Assembly: GCA_946480925.1 (NCBI GenBank)
Contig: CAMLLU010000007.1
Span: 68,333-132,332 of the forward strand
DNA from: an uncultured Rivibacter sp.
GTDB lineage: Bacteria; Pseudomonadota; Gammaproteobacteria; Burkholderiales; Burkholderiaceae
Direction of reading: 5' to 3'
DNA: 64,000 nucleotides
Notes under the pieces: model-generated
What the model saw: only the letters and a program-made list of their open reading frames with translations
What the model was told of the DNA's origin: nothing
Databases searched by the model: none
Shown: one piece after another, positions 36,848-45,456 of the stretch
How the letters are laid out: every line of letters begins with the position of its first letter
Position numbering within the stretch: position 1 is the stretch's first letter
Translations under genes and position numbers: made by a program

Positions 36848-37735
36848 CTACAACCCCGCCCGCACCTGCCCCAGCAACCACTCCCGAAACGACCGCAGCG
36901 CCGCGCTGTAGCGCACCTCGGGCTTGTGCACGAGGTAGTAGCCGCCGGGCAGGCGCACGCGTCGCTCGATCACGGTGACCAGCGTGCCACGCTCCAGCGC
37001 ACGGGCCGCCACGAAGCGCGGCAGTGCGGCCACGCCGAGGCCGCGTTCGGCGGCGTCGAGCACCTGTGAATAGAGGTTGAACGACAGCGCGTGTTCGCTG
37101 CCGGAAAACACGATCTGCGCTTCGCTGGCCACCTGCTGCCAGGCTTGCGACACTTCCACGTGGTTGAGCAGTTGGCTGCGGTCGACCTTGCCGCGTGCAA
37201 ATGCCTTGATGGCGGGGTGCCTGGGCGCGGCCACCACCACCAGTTCGTTGCCGCCCAGCAGCACGCTCTCTGCGTTGGGCCAGCTGCCGTCGCCCCACAG
37301 GATGGCGGCGTCCGCCTCGGTGAAGATGCCTTCGTATTCGAGGAAGTGGCGCTCGAACGTGAAGGCGATGCCGCCATGGCGCGTCTGCCAAGCCGGCAGG
37401 CGGTCGATGAGGAAGTACGACGCGAACGACGGGATCACCAGCAGCTTCAGCTCCGCCTCGCTGGCCGAACGCCTGGCCAGGGCAGCAAGGCCGTCGACGT
37501 CGGCCAGTGCCGACTGCACACGTGGCAGCAATGCCTCACCGGTGGGCGTGAGCTTGCAGCTGCGCGAGGTGCGCAGAAAGAGCTTGGCGGCCAGCAGCTT
37601 TTCGAGCTGGCCGATCGCGTGGCTCAACGCGCTTTGTGACACGCCCAGGGCCTTGGCTGCTGCAGAGAAGCTGCCGTAGCGGGCGGCGGCAGCGAAGGCG
37701 CGGAGTTGCGGCAACGAGGGCGATGCCGAACTCAT
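36848..37735 (-). CDS. LysR-family transcriptional regulator, GcvA-like
   Basis: A 295-residue regulator: the winged helix PQLRAFAAAARYGSFSAAAK with LGVSQSALSHAIGQLE (residues about 9-45), then a substrate-binding-type effector domain (about 90-290) with the GcvA-subgroup-like FTEADAAILWGDG stretch. Its ATG overlaps the stop of the diguanylate cyclase gene (ATGA, 37732-37735), so it is the last member of a pepP-cyclase-LysR operon. This is unusual for LysR regulators, which mostly sit divergently from targets; the target is unknown. Confidence 0.9.
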   Translation of the reverse strand: MSSASPSLPQLRAFAAAARYGSFSAAAKALGVSQSALSHAIGQLEKLLAAKLFLRTSRSCKLTPTGEALLPRVQSALADVDGLAALARRSASEAELKLLVIPSFASYFLIDRLPAWQTRHGGIAFTFERHFLEYEGIFTEADAAILWGDGSWPNAESVLLGGNELVVVAAPRHPAIKAFARGKVDRSQLLNHVEVSQAWQQVASEAQIVFSGSEHALSFNLYSQVLDAAERGLGVAALPRFVAARALERGTLVTVIERRVRLPGGYYLVHKPEVRYSAALRSFREWLLGQVRAGL

Positions 37736-39198
37736 TCCCTGCGCCGGTCGTGCCGCCCGTCGGCGTAGTAGTTCTTCTTCGAGATGTACATCTGCTGGTC
37801 GGCGCGGTTCACGGCGGCCTCCAGCCGGTCACCCGACCGGCAGGTGGCCGCACCCAGCGCAAACGACAGGGGCGGGCTGCCGTAGAACTGGTTGTTCAGA
37901 TCCACCAGTTCGCCAATGCGCTCCATCACCTGTTCGCCGCCGCGTTCGTCGATGGCAGGCAGCAGCAGCGCGAACTCGTCACCACCGATGCGCGCCGCGC
38001 ACGCGGGCTTCTCCACCGCTTTGCCCAGCACTTCGCCGGCACGGCGCAGCAGCGCGTCGCCAGCGGCATGGCCGAGCTCGTCGTTGGTGAACTTCAGGCC
38101 GTTCAGGTCGGCCACGATCACCGTCACCGGGAACGGACCCTTGCGTTCGAGCCGGTTGAGTTCGTCGACGAAGAAGGCGCGGTTGCGCAGCTTGGTGAGC
38201 ACGTCGTGCTTGCCGAGGAATTCGAGGTAGGCCTCGGCCTGCTTGCGTGCGGTGATGTCGGTGAGCGACACCAGCACGAGGTCCCAGTGCTTCTCGTGCC
38301 CGGGGAATACCGAGAACTGCAGCAGCACGTGCAGCTTGTCGCCGGTGAGCGCGTAGTTCACCACTTCGCGCTGCTGGAACAGCTTGCCCTGCCACAGCTC
38401 GATCAACTGCTCGGTGAAGCTGGTGCGCATGTCGTCGCGGAACACCTGGCCGAGCGACTTGAGCAGCTCCTGGCGGTCGCGCGCGGCGAACATCTTCAGC
38501 GTCTGCTGGTTGACGTCGATCACGCGGATCTCGGCCATGCAGCGTTCCACGAACTCGGGGTGCACGTCGGTGAACGTGCGGAAGTCGCTGATGCCTTGCT
38601 CGCGCGCCTCGTCGAGCAGGCGCTTCACGGCCGAGAAATCTTCCACCCACAGCGACACCGGCGAATGCTCGAACAGCCCGCGTGCATAGAGCTCGCTCAT
38701 CGACAGGCGCTGCTGCGCCTGCACGCGCTCGGTCACGTCTTCGATGGCCAGCAGCACGAGGCTCCAGTCGCTTTCATGGTCGGGCAGCACGTGCGCGTTG
38801 AGCAATATGTCGAGCCGCTTGCCGGCCAGGCTGTAGTTGACCGTCTGGCTGGCGAAGCGCGTGTGGCCGTCCCACAGCTGGGCCAGCTCTTCGACGTGCT
38901 GGTCGAACATGTCGTCGCGGAACACGCGGTCGAGGCCGGCGACGAGCGCTTCCATGCTGGCCGCGGCATAGAGCTCCAGCGTGCGCCGGTTCACGCGCAA
39001 CACGCGTATGCAGCGTGAGCACTCGGCCACGCGCTGCGGGTCGGCACGCAGGAAGGCGCGCAGGTCGTTCACGCCTTCCGCGCGCCAGCGCTCGAACAGC
39101 GCTTTCAGTGCGCTGTAGTCCTCTAGCCACAGCGACACCGGCGCCAGCTCGAACATGTCGGCGAACTCGTGCTGTGCGTGTTGCGGCTCGTGGCTCAT
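37732..39198 (-). CDS. Diguanylate cyclase with tandem PAS-like sensor domains
   Basis: A 488-residue soluble protein with no transmembrane helix. Residues about 12-160 and 172-315 are two copies of one PAS-like module, each starting with an ELAPVSLWLEDYSALK / EHSPVSLWVEDFSAVK motif. A GGDEF domain follows (about 325-480) with RIGGDEFALLLP, expected to make cyclic di-GMP from GTP. No RxxD inhibitory I-site is found nine residues before GGDEF, so product feedback may be absent. It overlaps pepP and the LysR gene by 4 nt each, giving a tightly coupled operon. Confidence 0.9.
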   Translation of the reverse strand: MSHEPQHAQHEFADMFELAPVSLWLEDYSALKALFERWRAEGVNDLRAFLRADPQRVAECSRCIRVLRVNRRTLELYAAASMEALVAGLDRVFRDDMFDQHVEELAQLWDGHTRFASQTVNYSLAGKRLDILLNAHVLPDHESDWSLVLLAIEDVTERVQAQQRLSMSELYARGLFEHSPVSLWVEDFSAVKRLLDEAREQGISDFRTFTDVHPEFVERCMAEIRVIDVNQQTLKMFAARDRQELLKSLGQVFRDDMRTSFTEQLIELWQGKLFQQREVVNYALTGDKLHVLLQFSVFPGHEKHWDLVLVSLTDITARKQAEAYLEFLGKHDVLTKLRNRAFFVDELNRLERKGPFPVTVIVADLNGLKFTNDELGHAAGDALLRRAGEVLGKAVEKPACAARIGGDEFALLLPAIDERGGEQVMERIGELVDLNNQFYGSPPLSFALGAATCRSGDRLEAAVNRADQQMYISKKNYYADGRHDRRRE

Positions 39199-40565
39199 CG
39201 TGCGTCGCGCATCAGGGCTTCGATCTCGTCGGCATGCACCGGCACACCGCGCGACATGAGTTCGCAGCCCTCGGCGGTGACCACCGCGTCGTCTTCGATG
39301 CGAATGCCGATGTGCCACCAGCGCTCGTCCACGTCGTCGCCTGGCCGCACGTAAAGGCCGGGCTCGATGGTGAGCACCATGCCCGGCTGCAACAGGCGCG
39401 AAGGCTTGATGGTGCGGCGCCCGCCCAGGCCGTCGGGCTGATCGACCGGCGTCTCGGCCTGCGAGAGGTAGTCGCCCGCGTCGTGCACGTCCAGCCCCAG
39501 CCAATGGCCGGTGCCGTGCATGTAGAAACGGCGGTAGGCGGCCCGCGCGATCACGTCGTCGAGGCTGCCGTGCTTATCGGGCGACAGCAGTCCAAGGTCG
39601 AGCAGGCCCTGGCTCAGCACGCGCACCGCGGCCCAGTGGCCGTCTTGCTTGCGGGCGCCCGGGCGCGTGGCGGCGACCGCGGCTTCCTGCGCGGCCATCA
39701 CCAGGTCGTAGAGCGCGCGCTGCGGCCCGCTGAAGCGCCCGTTCACGGGGAAGGTGCGGGTGATGTCGCTGGCGTAGCTGCCGTATTCGCAACCCGCGTC
39801 GATGAGGCACAGCTCGCCGTCACGCAGCTCGGTGTTGCCGGCCTCGTAGTGCAGGATGCAGGCGTTCTTGCCGGCCGCGACGATGCTGCCGTAGGCCGGC
39901 CCGCTCGCGCCGTGGCGGCGGAACTCGTGCAGCAGCTCGGCTTCGAGTTCGTATTCGCGTATGCCCGGCCGCGCGAAGCGCATGGCGCGCGCGTGTGCGG
40001 CGGCGCTGACTTGCGCGGCGAGGCGCATCAGCGCGAGTTCGTGTTCGTCCTTGAACAGCCGCATCTCGTCGATGAGGCTGTTCAGGTCGCGCTGCTGTGC
40101 CGGCATGATCCAGCCCATGCGGTCGTGCGCGCGCACGGCGTCGAGCCATTGCGTCACGCGGTTGGGCACTTCGTGCGTGCCGCCGAACGGGAACCACACG
40201 CTGGGCTGGCCGTTGAGCAGCGGCGGCAGCTCGTCGTCGAGCCGGCTCACCGGGTGGGCTTCGCCGACGCCCAGTGCGGCGGGCGCGGCTTCGGGGCCGA
40301 GGCGGTAGCCGTCCCACAGCTCGCGCTCGGCGTCGCGCGGGCGGCAGAAGACGAGCGAGCGCCCGGCGCTGGTGAGCACCAGCCAAGCTTCGGGCTCGGC
40401 GAAGCCGGTGAGGTAGTAGAAGCTGCTGTCGTGCCGATAGGGGTGGTGGTTGTCGGCATTGCGCTGGCGCTCGGGTGCGGTGGCCAGCACGGCGACGCCG
40501 CCGCCGGCGGCACGCAACGCTTCTATTACGCGCGCGCGGCGGGCGGCGTACACGGAGTGGTCCAT
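39195..40565 (-). CDS. pepP: Xaa-Pro aminopeptidase P
   Basis: A 456-residue M24B metallopeptidase that removes N-terminal residues preceding proline; it uses two manganese ions. The N-terminal creatinase-like domain (about 1-170) is followed by the pita-bread catalytic domain. Metal ligands are visible: CLIDAGCEYGSYASDITRTFP (two Asp), MHGTGHWLGLDVHD (His), TIEPGLY (Glu) and IRIEDDAVVT (Glu). The N-terminal RRARVIEAL and YLTGFAEPEAWLVL are typical. In many proteobacteria pepP lies beside ubiH; here it heads an operon with a diguanylate cyclase and a LysR regulator. Confidence 0.95.
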   Translation of the reverse strand: MDHSVYAARRARVIEALRAAGGGVAVLATAPERQRNADNHHPYRHDSSFYYLTGFAEPEAWLVLTSAGRSLVFCRPRDAERELWDGYRLGPEAAPAALGVGEAHPVSRLDDELPPLLNGQPSVWFPFGGTHEVPNRVTQWLDAVRAHDRMGWIMPAQQRDLNSLIDEMRLFKDEHELALMRLAAQVSAAAHARAMRFARPGIREYELEAELLHEFRRHGASGPAYGSIVAAGKNACILHYEAGNTELRDGELCLIDAGCEYGSYASDITRTFPVNGRFSGPQRALYDLVMAAQEAAVAATRPGARKQDGHWAAVRVLSQGLLDLGLLSPDKHGSLDDVIARAAYRRFYMHGTGHWLGLDVHDAGDYLSQAETPVDQPDGLGGRRTIKPSRLLQPGMVLTIEPGLYVRPGDDVDERWWHIGIRIEDDAVVTAEGCELMSRGVPVHADEIEALMRDAR

Positions 40566-40650
40566 GGGGTTAAGCCCTTCTGGTTAGGCTCTTGCAGTCT
40601 ATCGCCGGCCCTGCCGGCATCGATATCAACCGTTTGCCGGAGACGAACAA

Positions 40651-41643
40651 ATGCAATACCGCCGTCTGGGCCGCTCGGGCTTGCAGATCAGTGAACTGTC
40701 GCTGGGCTCCTGGGTGACCTACGCCAACCAGGTCGACACCACGGCCGCCCGCGAGATGATGGCCGCCGCGCTGGATGCCGGCGTCAACTTCTTCGACAAC
40801 GCCGAGGCCTACGCCGGCGGGCAGAGCGAGGTGGTGATGGGCGAGGCGCTCAAGCAATTGGGCCAGCCACGCTTGAACTACGTGGTCTCGACCAAGTTCT
40901 TCTGGGGGCTGGACCGTGCCAAGCCCGGCCAGCCGCGCCTGCCCAACCGGCAGGACACGCTCAACCGCAAGTACCTCATGCAGGCCATCGACGCTTCTCT
41001 GAAGCGCCTGCAGCTCGACTTCGTGGACCTGGTGTTCTGCCACCGCCCCGACCCGTTCACGCCGCTCGAAGAAACCGTGTGGGCCATGAGCGACATCATT
41101 CGCCAGGGCAAGGCGCTGTACTGGGGCACGAGCGAATGGTCGGCCGACGAGATCCGCGCAGCCTACGAGATTGCCGAGCGCCACCACCTGCACAAGCCGG
41201 TGATGGAGCAGCCGCAGTACCACCTGTTCCACCGCAAGCGCGTCGAGCTGGAATACGCGCGGCTTTACGACGACATGGGCCTGGGCCTCACCACCTGGAG
41301 CCCTTTGGCCAGCGGCCTGCTCACCGGCAAATACCGCGGCGGCGTGCCCGAAGGCAGCCGTGGCGCGATGGAGAACATGGCCTTCCTGCGCGACAACCTG
41401 CTGAGCCCGGAGAAGAACGCCGCGGTCGAGAAGCTCGAAGCGATTGCCCGCGACCTGGGCGGCACGGTGGCGCAACTGGCCGTCGCCTGGGTCAACAACA
41501 ACCCGCGCGTGAGCACGGTGATCCTCGGCGCCAGCAAGTTGAACCAGCTGCAGAGCAACCTGGGCGCGCTGGAGCTGGCGCCCAAGCTCACGCCCGAGGT
41601 GCTGGCGAAGATCGACGAGATCACGAAGCCGCTGGCGGCCTGA
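40651..41643 (+). CDS. Aldo/keto reductase, Kv-channel-beta-subunit-like (AKR6/YghZ type)
   Basis: A 330-residue (alpha/beta)8-barrel NADPH oxidoreductase. The catalytic tetrad is recognisable: Asp and Tyr in [14 protein letters not shown] (about 49 and 54), Lys in VSTKFFW (about 83) and His in VFCHRPDP (about 131 region). The C-terminal [18 protein letters not shown] is the adenine-ribose phosphate binding part. This subgroup reduces methylglyoxal and other aldehydes, but the physiological substrate here is unknown. It is divergent from pepP with an 85 bp gap. Confidence 0.92.
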   Translation: MQYRRLGRSGLQISELSLGSWVTYANQVDTTAAREMMAAALDAGVNFFDNAEAYAGGQSEVVMGEALKQLGQPRLNYVVSTKFFWGLDRAKPGQPRLPNRQDTLNRKYLMQAIDASLKRLQLDFVDLVFCHRPDPFTPLEETVWAMSDIIRQGKALYWGTSEWSADEIRAAYEIAERHHLHKPVMEQPQYHLFHRKRVELEYARLYDDMGLGLTTWSPLASGLLTGKYRGGVPEGSRGAMENMAFLRDNLLSPEKNAAVEKLEAIARDLGGTVAQLAVAWVNNNPRVSTVILGASKLNQLQSNLGALELAPKLTPEVLAKIDEITKPLAA

Positions 41644-41670
41644 GGCACAAGCCGGCGCGGCTGCTGGGGC

Positions 41671-41862
41671 TTATGGCTCGTACGGCAGCCGCGGCACCGG
41701 TTTGCGTGAAGGGGGCGGGGTGATCGTCAGCAGCGGCGGGGTCAGCGCGCCGGTGGCGGCTTCGACGCCGAGTGCTGCTTCCTCGTCGGCCTGCTCGCGC
41801 GGCGGCGTGCCACCGTAGAACCACAAGCGGACTTCGTTCACCCAGGCATCCTTGTGGTCCAT
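41671..41862 (-). CDS. Small hypothetical protein, 63 residues
   Basis: A frame from ATG 41862 preceded by AAGGAG (6 nt spacing) encodes a short protein with an aromatic N-terminal motif (MDHKDAWVNEVRLWFYGG) and a Pro-rich C-terminus (PPPSRKPVPRLPY). It has no signal peptide or membrane helix, and I do not recognise a family. The good ribosome binding site, the non-shadow composition and an independent hairpin upstream make it a likely real gene. It is convergent with the aldo/keto reductase. Confidence 0.6.
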   Translation of the reverse strand: MDHKDAWVNEVRLWFYGGTPPREQADEEAALGVEAATGALTPPLLTITPPPSRKPVPRLPYEP

Positions 41863-41954
41863 GACCGTCTCCTTGCTGCGGTGCTGCTGTCGAAGGTGCT
41901 GGGGGGCATCTTCGGGCAAGGGGCTCGCGCTGGCTGTCGGTGTGACCGGCCCAT

Positions 41955-41978
41955 GCGTGTCAGCCTGGGCTGACACGC
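41955..41978. terminator. Perfect 10-bp hairpin between the PepSY gene and the 63-residue gene
   Basis: GCGTGTCAGC (41955-41964), loop CTGG, then GCTGACACGC (41969-41978). It is 14 nt after the PepSY stop on the minus strand, without a T-run, so it is either a Rho-assisted terminator, an mRNA-stabilising end or an operator for the small downstream gene. Confidence 0.5.
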
Positions 41979-41991
41979 CGTTTCCAAACGT

Positions 41992-42687
41992 TCAGGGTAC
42001 GAGGAAGATGTACAGCGCCAGCATCGCGAGCAGGCTCGCGGCGGTGAGCTTGAGGCTGGGGCCCAGGCGGAATTTCATGCTGAAGAAGAGCACGTAGCCC
42101 AGCAGCGAGAGTGCGAGGATGAGCACCGCGCTCACGTCGATGAGCCATTGCCAGGCGGTGCCGCTGTTCTTGCCGCGGTGGAGGTCGCCGATCAGCGAGA
42201 CGAGCGTCGCGCGGTGCACGCTGATCTCGGCACTGCCGTCCTGCAGGTTGACGATCACGTCGGAACGCCCGCTCACGCCTTCGAGGCGGATGTGCGCTTC
42301 GTCGTCCAGCAGCTCGGCGCTCTTGTAGCCACCGCGCAGCGCGATGCGCCGGCCCACGCGGTGCGCCAGCGCGCGACCCGGCTCGGGTTGCGCCAGTGCC
42401 GCCTTCAACTCGCCTGCCGGCAGCACGATGCGGCTTTCCAGCGGCTTGCCCTTGGTGCCTTCGAACCATTCGGGGTGGTTGAGCAGCAGCCCCGTCACCG
42501 AAAAGAACATCAGCGTGAGGAAGGCGAAGGCCGACAGGTACGCATGCAGCATGCGGCTCTGGCGGTAGAGCCAGCTGCGGTTGCCCGAGGTGTCGCGCCA
42601 GCGGCGAGCCCACGCGGTGCGCGGGGCTGCGCTGCCGTCGGCCTCGACGGTGGCGCGTTGTTGCAGTGGCGGCGCGGCCTGGCCCAT
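41992..42687 (-). CDS. PepSY-associated membrane protein
   Basis: A 231-residue inner-membrane protein with helices at about residues 52-72 (LSAFAFLTLMFFSVTGLLL), 183-203 (LIDVSAVLILALSLLGYVL) and 213-230. The first helix contains the HxY...TG pattern of PepSY_TM proteins (LHAYLS, VTGLLLNHPEWF), and a DLHRGKN segment precedes the second; paired His are possible haem or iron-reduction ligands. A periplasmic PepSY-like domain lies between. PepSY proteins with ApbE-flavinylated partners are thought to reduce extracytoplasmic iron. It follows the ApbE-DUF2271 gene by 7 nt. Confidence 0.84.
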   Translation of the reverse strand: MGQAAPPLQQRATVEADGSAAPRTAWARRWRDTSGNRSWLYRQSRMLHAYLSAFAFLTLMFFSVTGLLLNHPEWFEGTKGKPLESRIVLPAGELKAALAQPEPGRALAHRVGRRIALRGGYKSAELLDDEAHIRLEGVSGRSDVIVNLQDGSAEISVHRATLVSLIGDLHRGKNSGTAWQWLIDVSAVLILALSLLGYVLFFSMKFRLGPSLKLTAASLLAMLALYIFLVP

Positions 42688-42694
42688 CGTCGTG

Positions 42695-44278
42695 TCAGCT
42701 GCCGCGGCCGTAGGTCAGGCGCACGTTGCCCATCTCTTCCTTGGCGGGCAGGCTCTTTTCGGCCGGCTTGGTGCCGAGTTCGATTTCGAAGGACTGGTAG
42801 GTGTGCGTGCCGTGCTCGCGCGAGGCTTCCACGTGCACGATGTACTTGCCCTGGCCCACGCGCTGGCCGGCATCGTCCAGCCCATCCCAGCCCAGGCTGT
42901 AGCGGCCGGGTTGACGGGTGGGCTTGGCGATGGTGTCGAGCGCCTGCATCTTGCGGCCGTAGCGGCGCCACCAGATGTAGTTGGAGTCGATCCACTTCGG
43001 GTCGGCACCCAGCACGAGCAGCGTGCGTACCAGCTGCTTGTTCTCGTCGGTGACCCAGATGGTCACGTAGGGCGCGCGGTACGACTCGCTGGCGATGCGT
43101 GGCACTTCGTAGGCAATGGAGGCCGAGAAGCCGGTGGGCCACGGCGCTTCGGTCGCGTCGTTGGCGGCGGCCAGCACGAAGCGCGGCTCGTCGCTCGCGG
43201 TGGCATGGCGGGCCCAGCGCTGCGAGGTCCACTGCCGGCCGTCGGCGGCCTGCAGCAGCGCGGCCACGCCTTCGAGCCGGTCGGCCAGGGCGAGTGCCTG
43301 CTCGGGCAGCATCACGCTGAAGGCGGTGGCCAGCGCGTCGGCATCGGCAGCGCTGGGCGCGATGACGGTGGCGCCGTGCACCGCTTCGACCGCCAGGCCT
43401 GTCTGGGGTGACAGCGTGTGCGAATACGCCTGACCCGCGATGGCGACGTCGCGCGCGCCGCGCCCGCTGGTCGCAATGGCCTGGTCGCCACGCAGCAGCA
43501 CGGTGGCGGCCACCGGTGCGTTGTCGGCTGGCTGGGCGGCTTGCGCCACGCCGATGCGCCAGCCCTCGGCGCGCGGCGCGCAACCGAAGCAGCGCACGTC
43601 GCCGCCGATGTCGACCATCAGCCCGGCCAGGCCCGGCTCGGCGGCACGGGCTGCAAGCACCGCGGCATCGACGATGTAGCCCTTGGCCACGGCGTCGAGC
43701 GCGAACACCACGCCCTCGGGGCGCGTCACGCTGCGGGTTTCGTTGTCGAGCGACAGCTCGGCAGCTTGCGCCTGCTCGGCGAGCTGCTGCAGCAGCGTTG
43801 CATCGGGCAGCTGGCCGGCCTTGGCTGCGCGTTGCCATTGTTCGATCACGGTGCCGAGCCGGCCGCTGAACGCACCGCCGGTGGCGGCGCGCCAGTCTTC
43901 GGCGCTTTCGATCACCTGCCACAGCTCGGGCGACACCTTGGTGGGCGCGTGCAGGCGGTTGAGCCGGCTGAGTTCACTGTCGGCGCGCCAGCCGCTGAGC
44001 AACGCGTCCAGTCGCGCGATCTCGGCACGCACGGCCAGCATGGCGCGCCGGGCCTGGGCCGCGTCGGGCGTCACCACCACCACGTCGAGCGAGGTGCCCA
44101 GCACGTGGTCTTCATGGAAGCGGTGGCTGGCCTGTTCCGCAGGGGCGGCCTGGTGCGTGGCGGCGGCGTTCGCCGACGGCACGGCATGAGCGGGCCACGG
44201 CGCCAAGGCCCAGGCAGCTGCGATTGCGCCGGCCAGCGCGGAAAGTCGGAACAGCGGCCCGGGCGAGGTTGGCGTCAT
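42695..44278 (-). CDS. ApbE-type FAD:protein FMN transferase fused to a DUF2271 domain
   Basis: A 527-residue exported protein (signal peptide ending near PAHA-VPS). Residues about 55-340 are ApbE: GGAFSGRLGTVIEQW, VVFALDAVAKGYIVDA, LMVDIGGDVRCFG and the YSHTLSPQTG metal/FAD-binding loop. ApbE covalently attaches FMN to Ser/Thr of target proteins in the periplasm. Residues about 370-527 form DUF2271 (DNYIWWRRYGRKMQALDTIAKPTRQ pieces, LGWDGLDDAGQRV), a domain usually encoded by a separate neighbouring gene. The start is ATG 44278; ATG 44308 is possible. It is divergent from DUF4198 over a Fur-like box, so iron control is likely. Confidence 0.87.
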   Translation of the reverse strand: MTPTSPGPLFRLSALAGAIAAAWALAPWPAHAVPSANAAATHQAAPAEQASHRFHEDHVLGTSLDVVVVTPDAAQARRAMLAVRAEIARLDALLSGWRADSELSRLNRLHAPTKVSPELWQVIESAEDWRAATGGAFSGRLGTVIEQWQRAAKAGQLPDATLLQQLAEQAQAAELSLDNETRSVTRPEGVVFALDAVAKGYIVDAAVLAARAAEPGLAGLMVDIGGDVRCFGCAPRAEGWRIGVAQAAQPADNAPVAATVLLRGDQAIATSGRGARDVAIAGQAYSHTLSPQTGLAVEAVHGATVIAPSAADADALATAFSVMLPEQALALADRLEGVAALLQAADGRQWTSQRWARHATASDEPRFVLAAANDATEAPWPTGFSASIAYEVPRIASESYRAPYVTIWVTDENKQLVRTLLVLGADPKWIDSNYIWWRRYGRKMQALDTIAKPTRQPGRYSLGWDGLDDAGQRVGQGKYIVHVEASREHGTHTYQSFEIELGTKPAEKSLPAKEEMGNVRLTYGRGS

Positions 44279-44320
44279 CTTGTCGTCGGCTCCAGCAAAG
44301 CGGATCATTTTGTTGCAAAC

Positions 44321-44339
44321 AAGAATGATTATCAATAAT
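44321..44339. promoter_or_regulatory. Fur-like iron box between ApbE-DUF2271 and DUF4198 genes
   Basis: The 19-mer at 44321-44339, containing AATGATTATCAATAAT, matches 13 of 19 bases of the classical Fur consensus and stands out as AT-rich in a GC-rich region. It lies 43 bp before the ApbE-DUF2271 start and 41 bp before the DUF4198 start, so it can repress both when iron is replete. Confidence 0.7.
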
Positions 44340-44379
44340 ATTCGTGCCGCTTCACAGGGCATCACAGGAACAGGCCGCT

Positions 44380-45291
44380 ATGACCACGAACAAGACCAAC
44401 ACACGCCGGTGGTGGGCCGGTGCCGGGCTGCTGGCGTTGTCGCAGCTCGCAGCCGCGCACACGCCGTATCTGCTGCCGCTCACGTTCTCGGTGAGCCGGC
44501 CGTACGTGTCGCTGCAGGCCGGCATCAGCGACGAGCTGTTCTTCGTGCCCGAAGGCGCGGTGCGCACCGACTACTACGTGGTCAACCCGGCCGGCGCGCG
44601 CAGCAAGCTCGACAAGCTGACGCACCTGAAGGACTACACCAACATCGAGGCCGACACGCCCGAGGCCGGCACCTATCGTTTCGTCACCGGCGACGAAGGC
44701 GCCCGTGCCACGAAGTTCGCGAAGGTCGACGGCGTGTGGCGCATCGTGCGTGTGCCGCGGCCCCAGGCCGCGCAGCCTGCCGGCGGCGAAATGCAGATGC
44801 AGCAGGCCGCATCGGCCCGCGCGGCAGCCCCGGCTCCCGCGACGCCACCGCGGTTCATCGACGAAGCCGCGCTGCCCGCGGGCGCCGAGGTGACGGAAGT
44901 GCTGAACGTGCGCCGGCTCGAAACCTACGTGAGCAAGGGCGCGCCGAGCCGCGGCGCGTTGGCGGCCACCGGCCAGGGCCTGGAGGTGCGGCCCGTCACG
45001 CACCCGAACGAGATCTTCATCGACCAGGGCTTCACCTTCGACACGCTGCTAGACGGCGCGCCGCTGCCGGGGCTCGAATTCACCGTCTATCGCGCCGGCA
45101 ACGCCTATGAAGACAAGAAGGTGTTCGCCGAGGTGAAGTCCGACGCGCGCGGCCGCGTCGCATTGAAGTTCGACAAGCCCGGCATCTACCTCATGACGGC
45201 CCGCTACCCGGCGCTCAGCAATGCACCGCTTGCGCAAAAGCCGGCTGCGCGCAGCTACGGCTACACGCTGACCTTCGAGGTGTTCCAGTAA
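44380..45291 (+). CDS. DUF4198-domain periplasmic protein
   Basis: A 303-residue exported protein (signal peptide cleaved near LAAA-HTP; the mature N-terminus begins with His). The N-terminal region (YLLPLTFSVSRPYVSLQAG) and the C-terminal immunoglobulin-like region (LDGAPLPGLEFTVYRAG, GRVALKFDKPGIYLMTARY) are typical of DUF4198, a family related to NikM/CbiK-type periplasmic metal-uptake components. A low-complexity Ala/Gln/Pro segment (about 140-165) separates the halves. AGGAA precedes ATG 44380. Its Fur-like box and neighbours suggest a role in iron or other metal acquisition or reduction. A strong terminator follows. Confidence 0.85.
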   Translation: MTTNKTNTRRWWAGAGLLALSQLAAAHTPYLLPLTFSVSRPYVSLQAGISDELFFVPEGAVRTDYYVVNPAGARSKLDKLTHLKDYTNIEADTPEAGTYRFVTGDEGARATKFAKVDGVWRIVRVPRPQAAQPAGGEMQMQQAASARAAAPAPATPPRFIDEAALPAGAEVTEVLNVRRLETYVSKGAPSRGALAATGQGLEVRPVTHPNEIFIDQGFTFDTLLDGAPLPGLEFTVYRAGNAYEDKKVFAEVKSDARGRVALKFDKPGIYLMTARYPALSNAPLAQKPAARSYGYTLTFEVFQ

Positions 45292-45316
45292 CGCCAGGGG
45301 TTTCAGGGCGCACGCG

Positions 45317-45344
45317 ACGGCCGGCTTTGCCGGCCGTTTGTTTT
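45317..45344 (+). terminator. Rho-independent terminator after DUF4198
   Basis: ACGGCCGGC (45317-45325), loop TTT, GCCGGCCGT (45329-45337), then TTGTTTT. It lies 26 nt after the stop and separates the iron gene from the macAB operon. Confidence 0.88.
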
Positions 45345-45456
45345 GGGCCCCGTGTGTCGTGCGCATTACGTTTCTTTACCTGCCTTCAAGGGCGGCCGTG
45401 ACACGAGCCCAACAGACTCGGGCCCGCAAGAAGTTCCGTTCCGTCTCTTCCCATTC

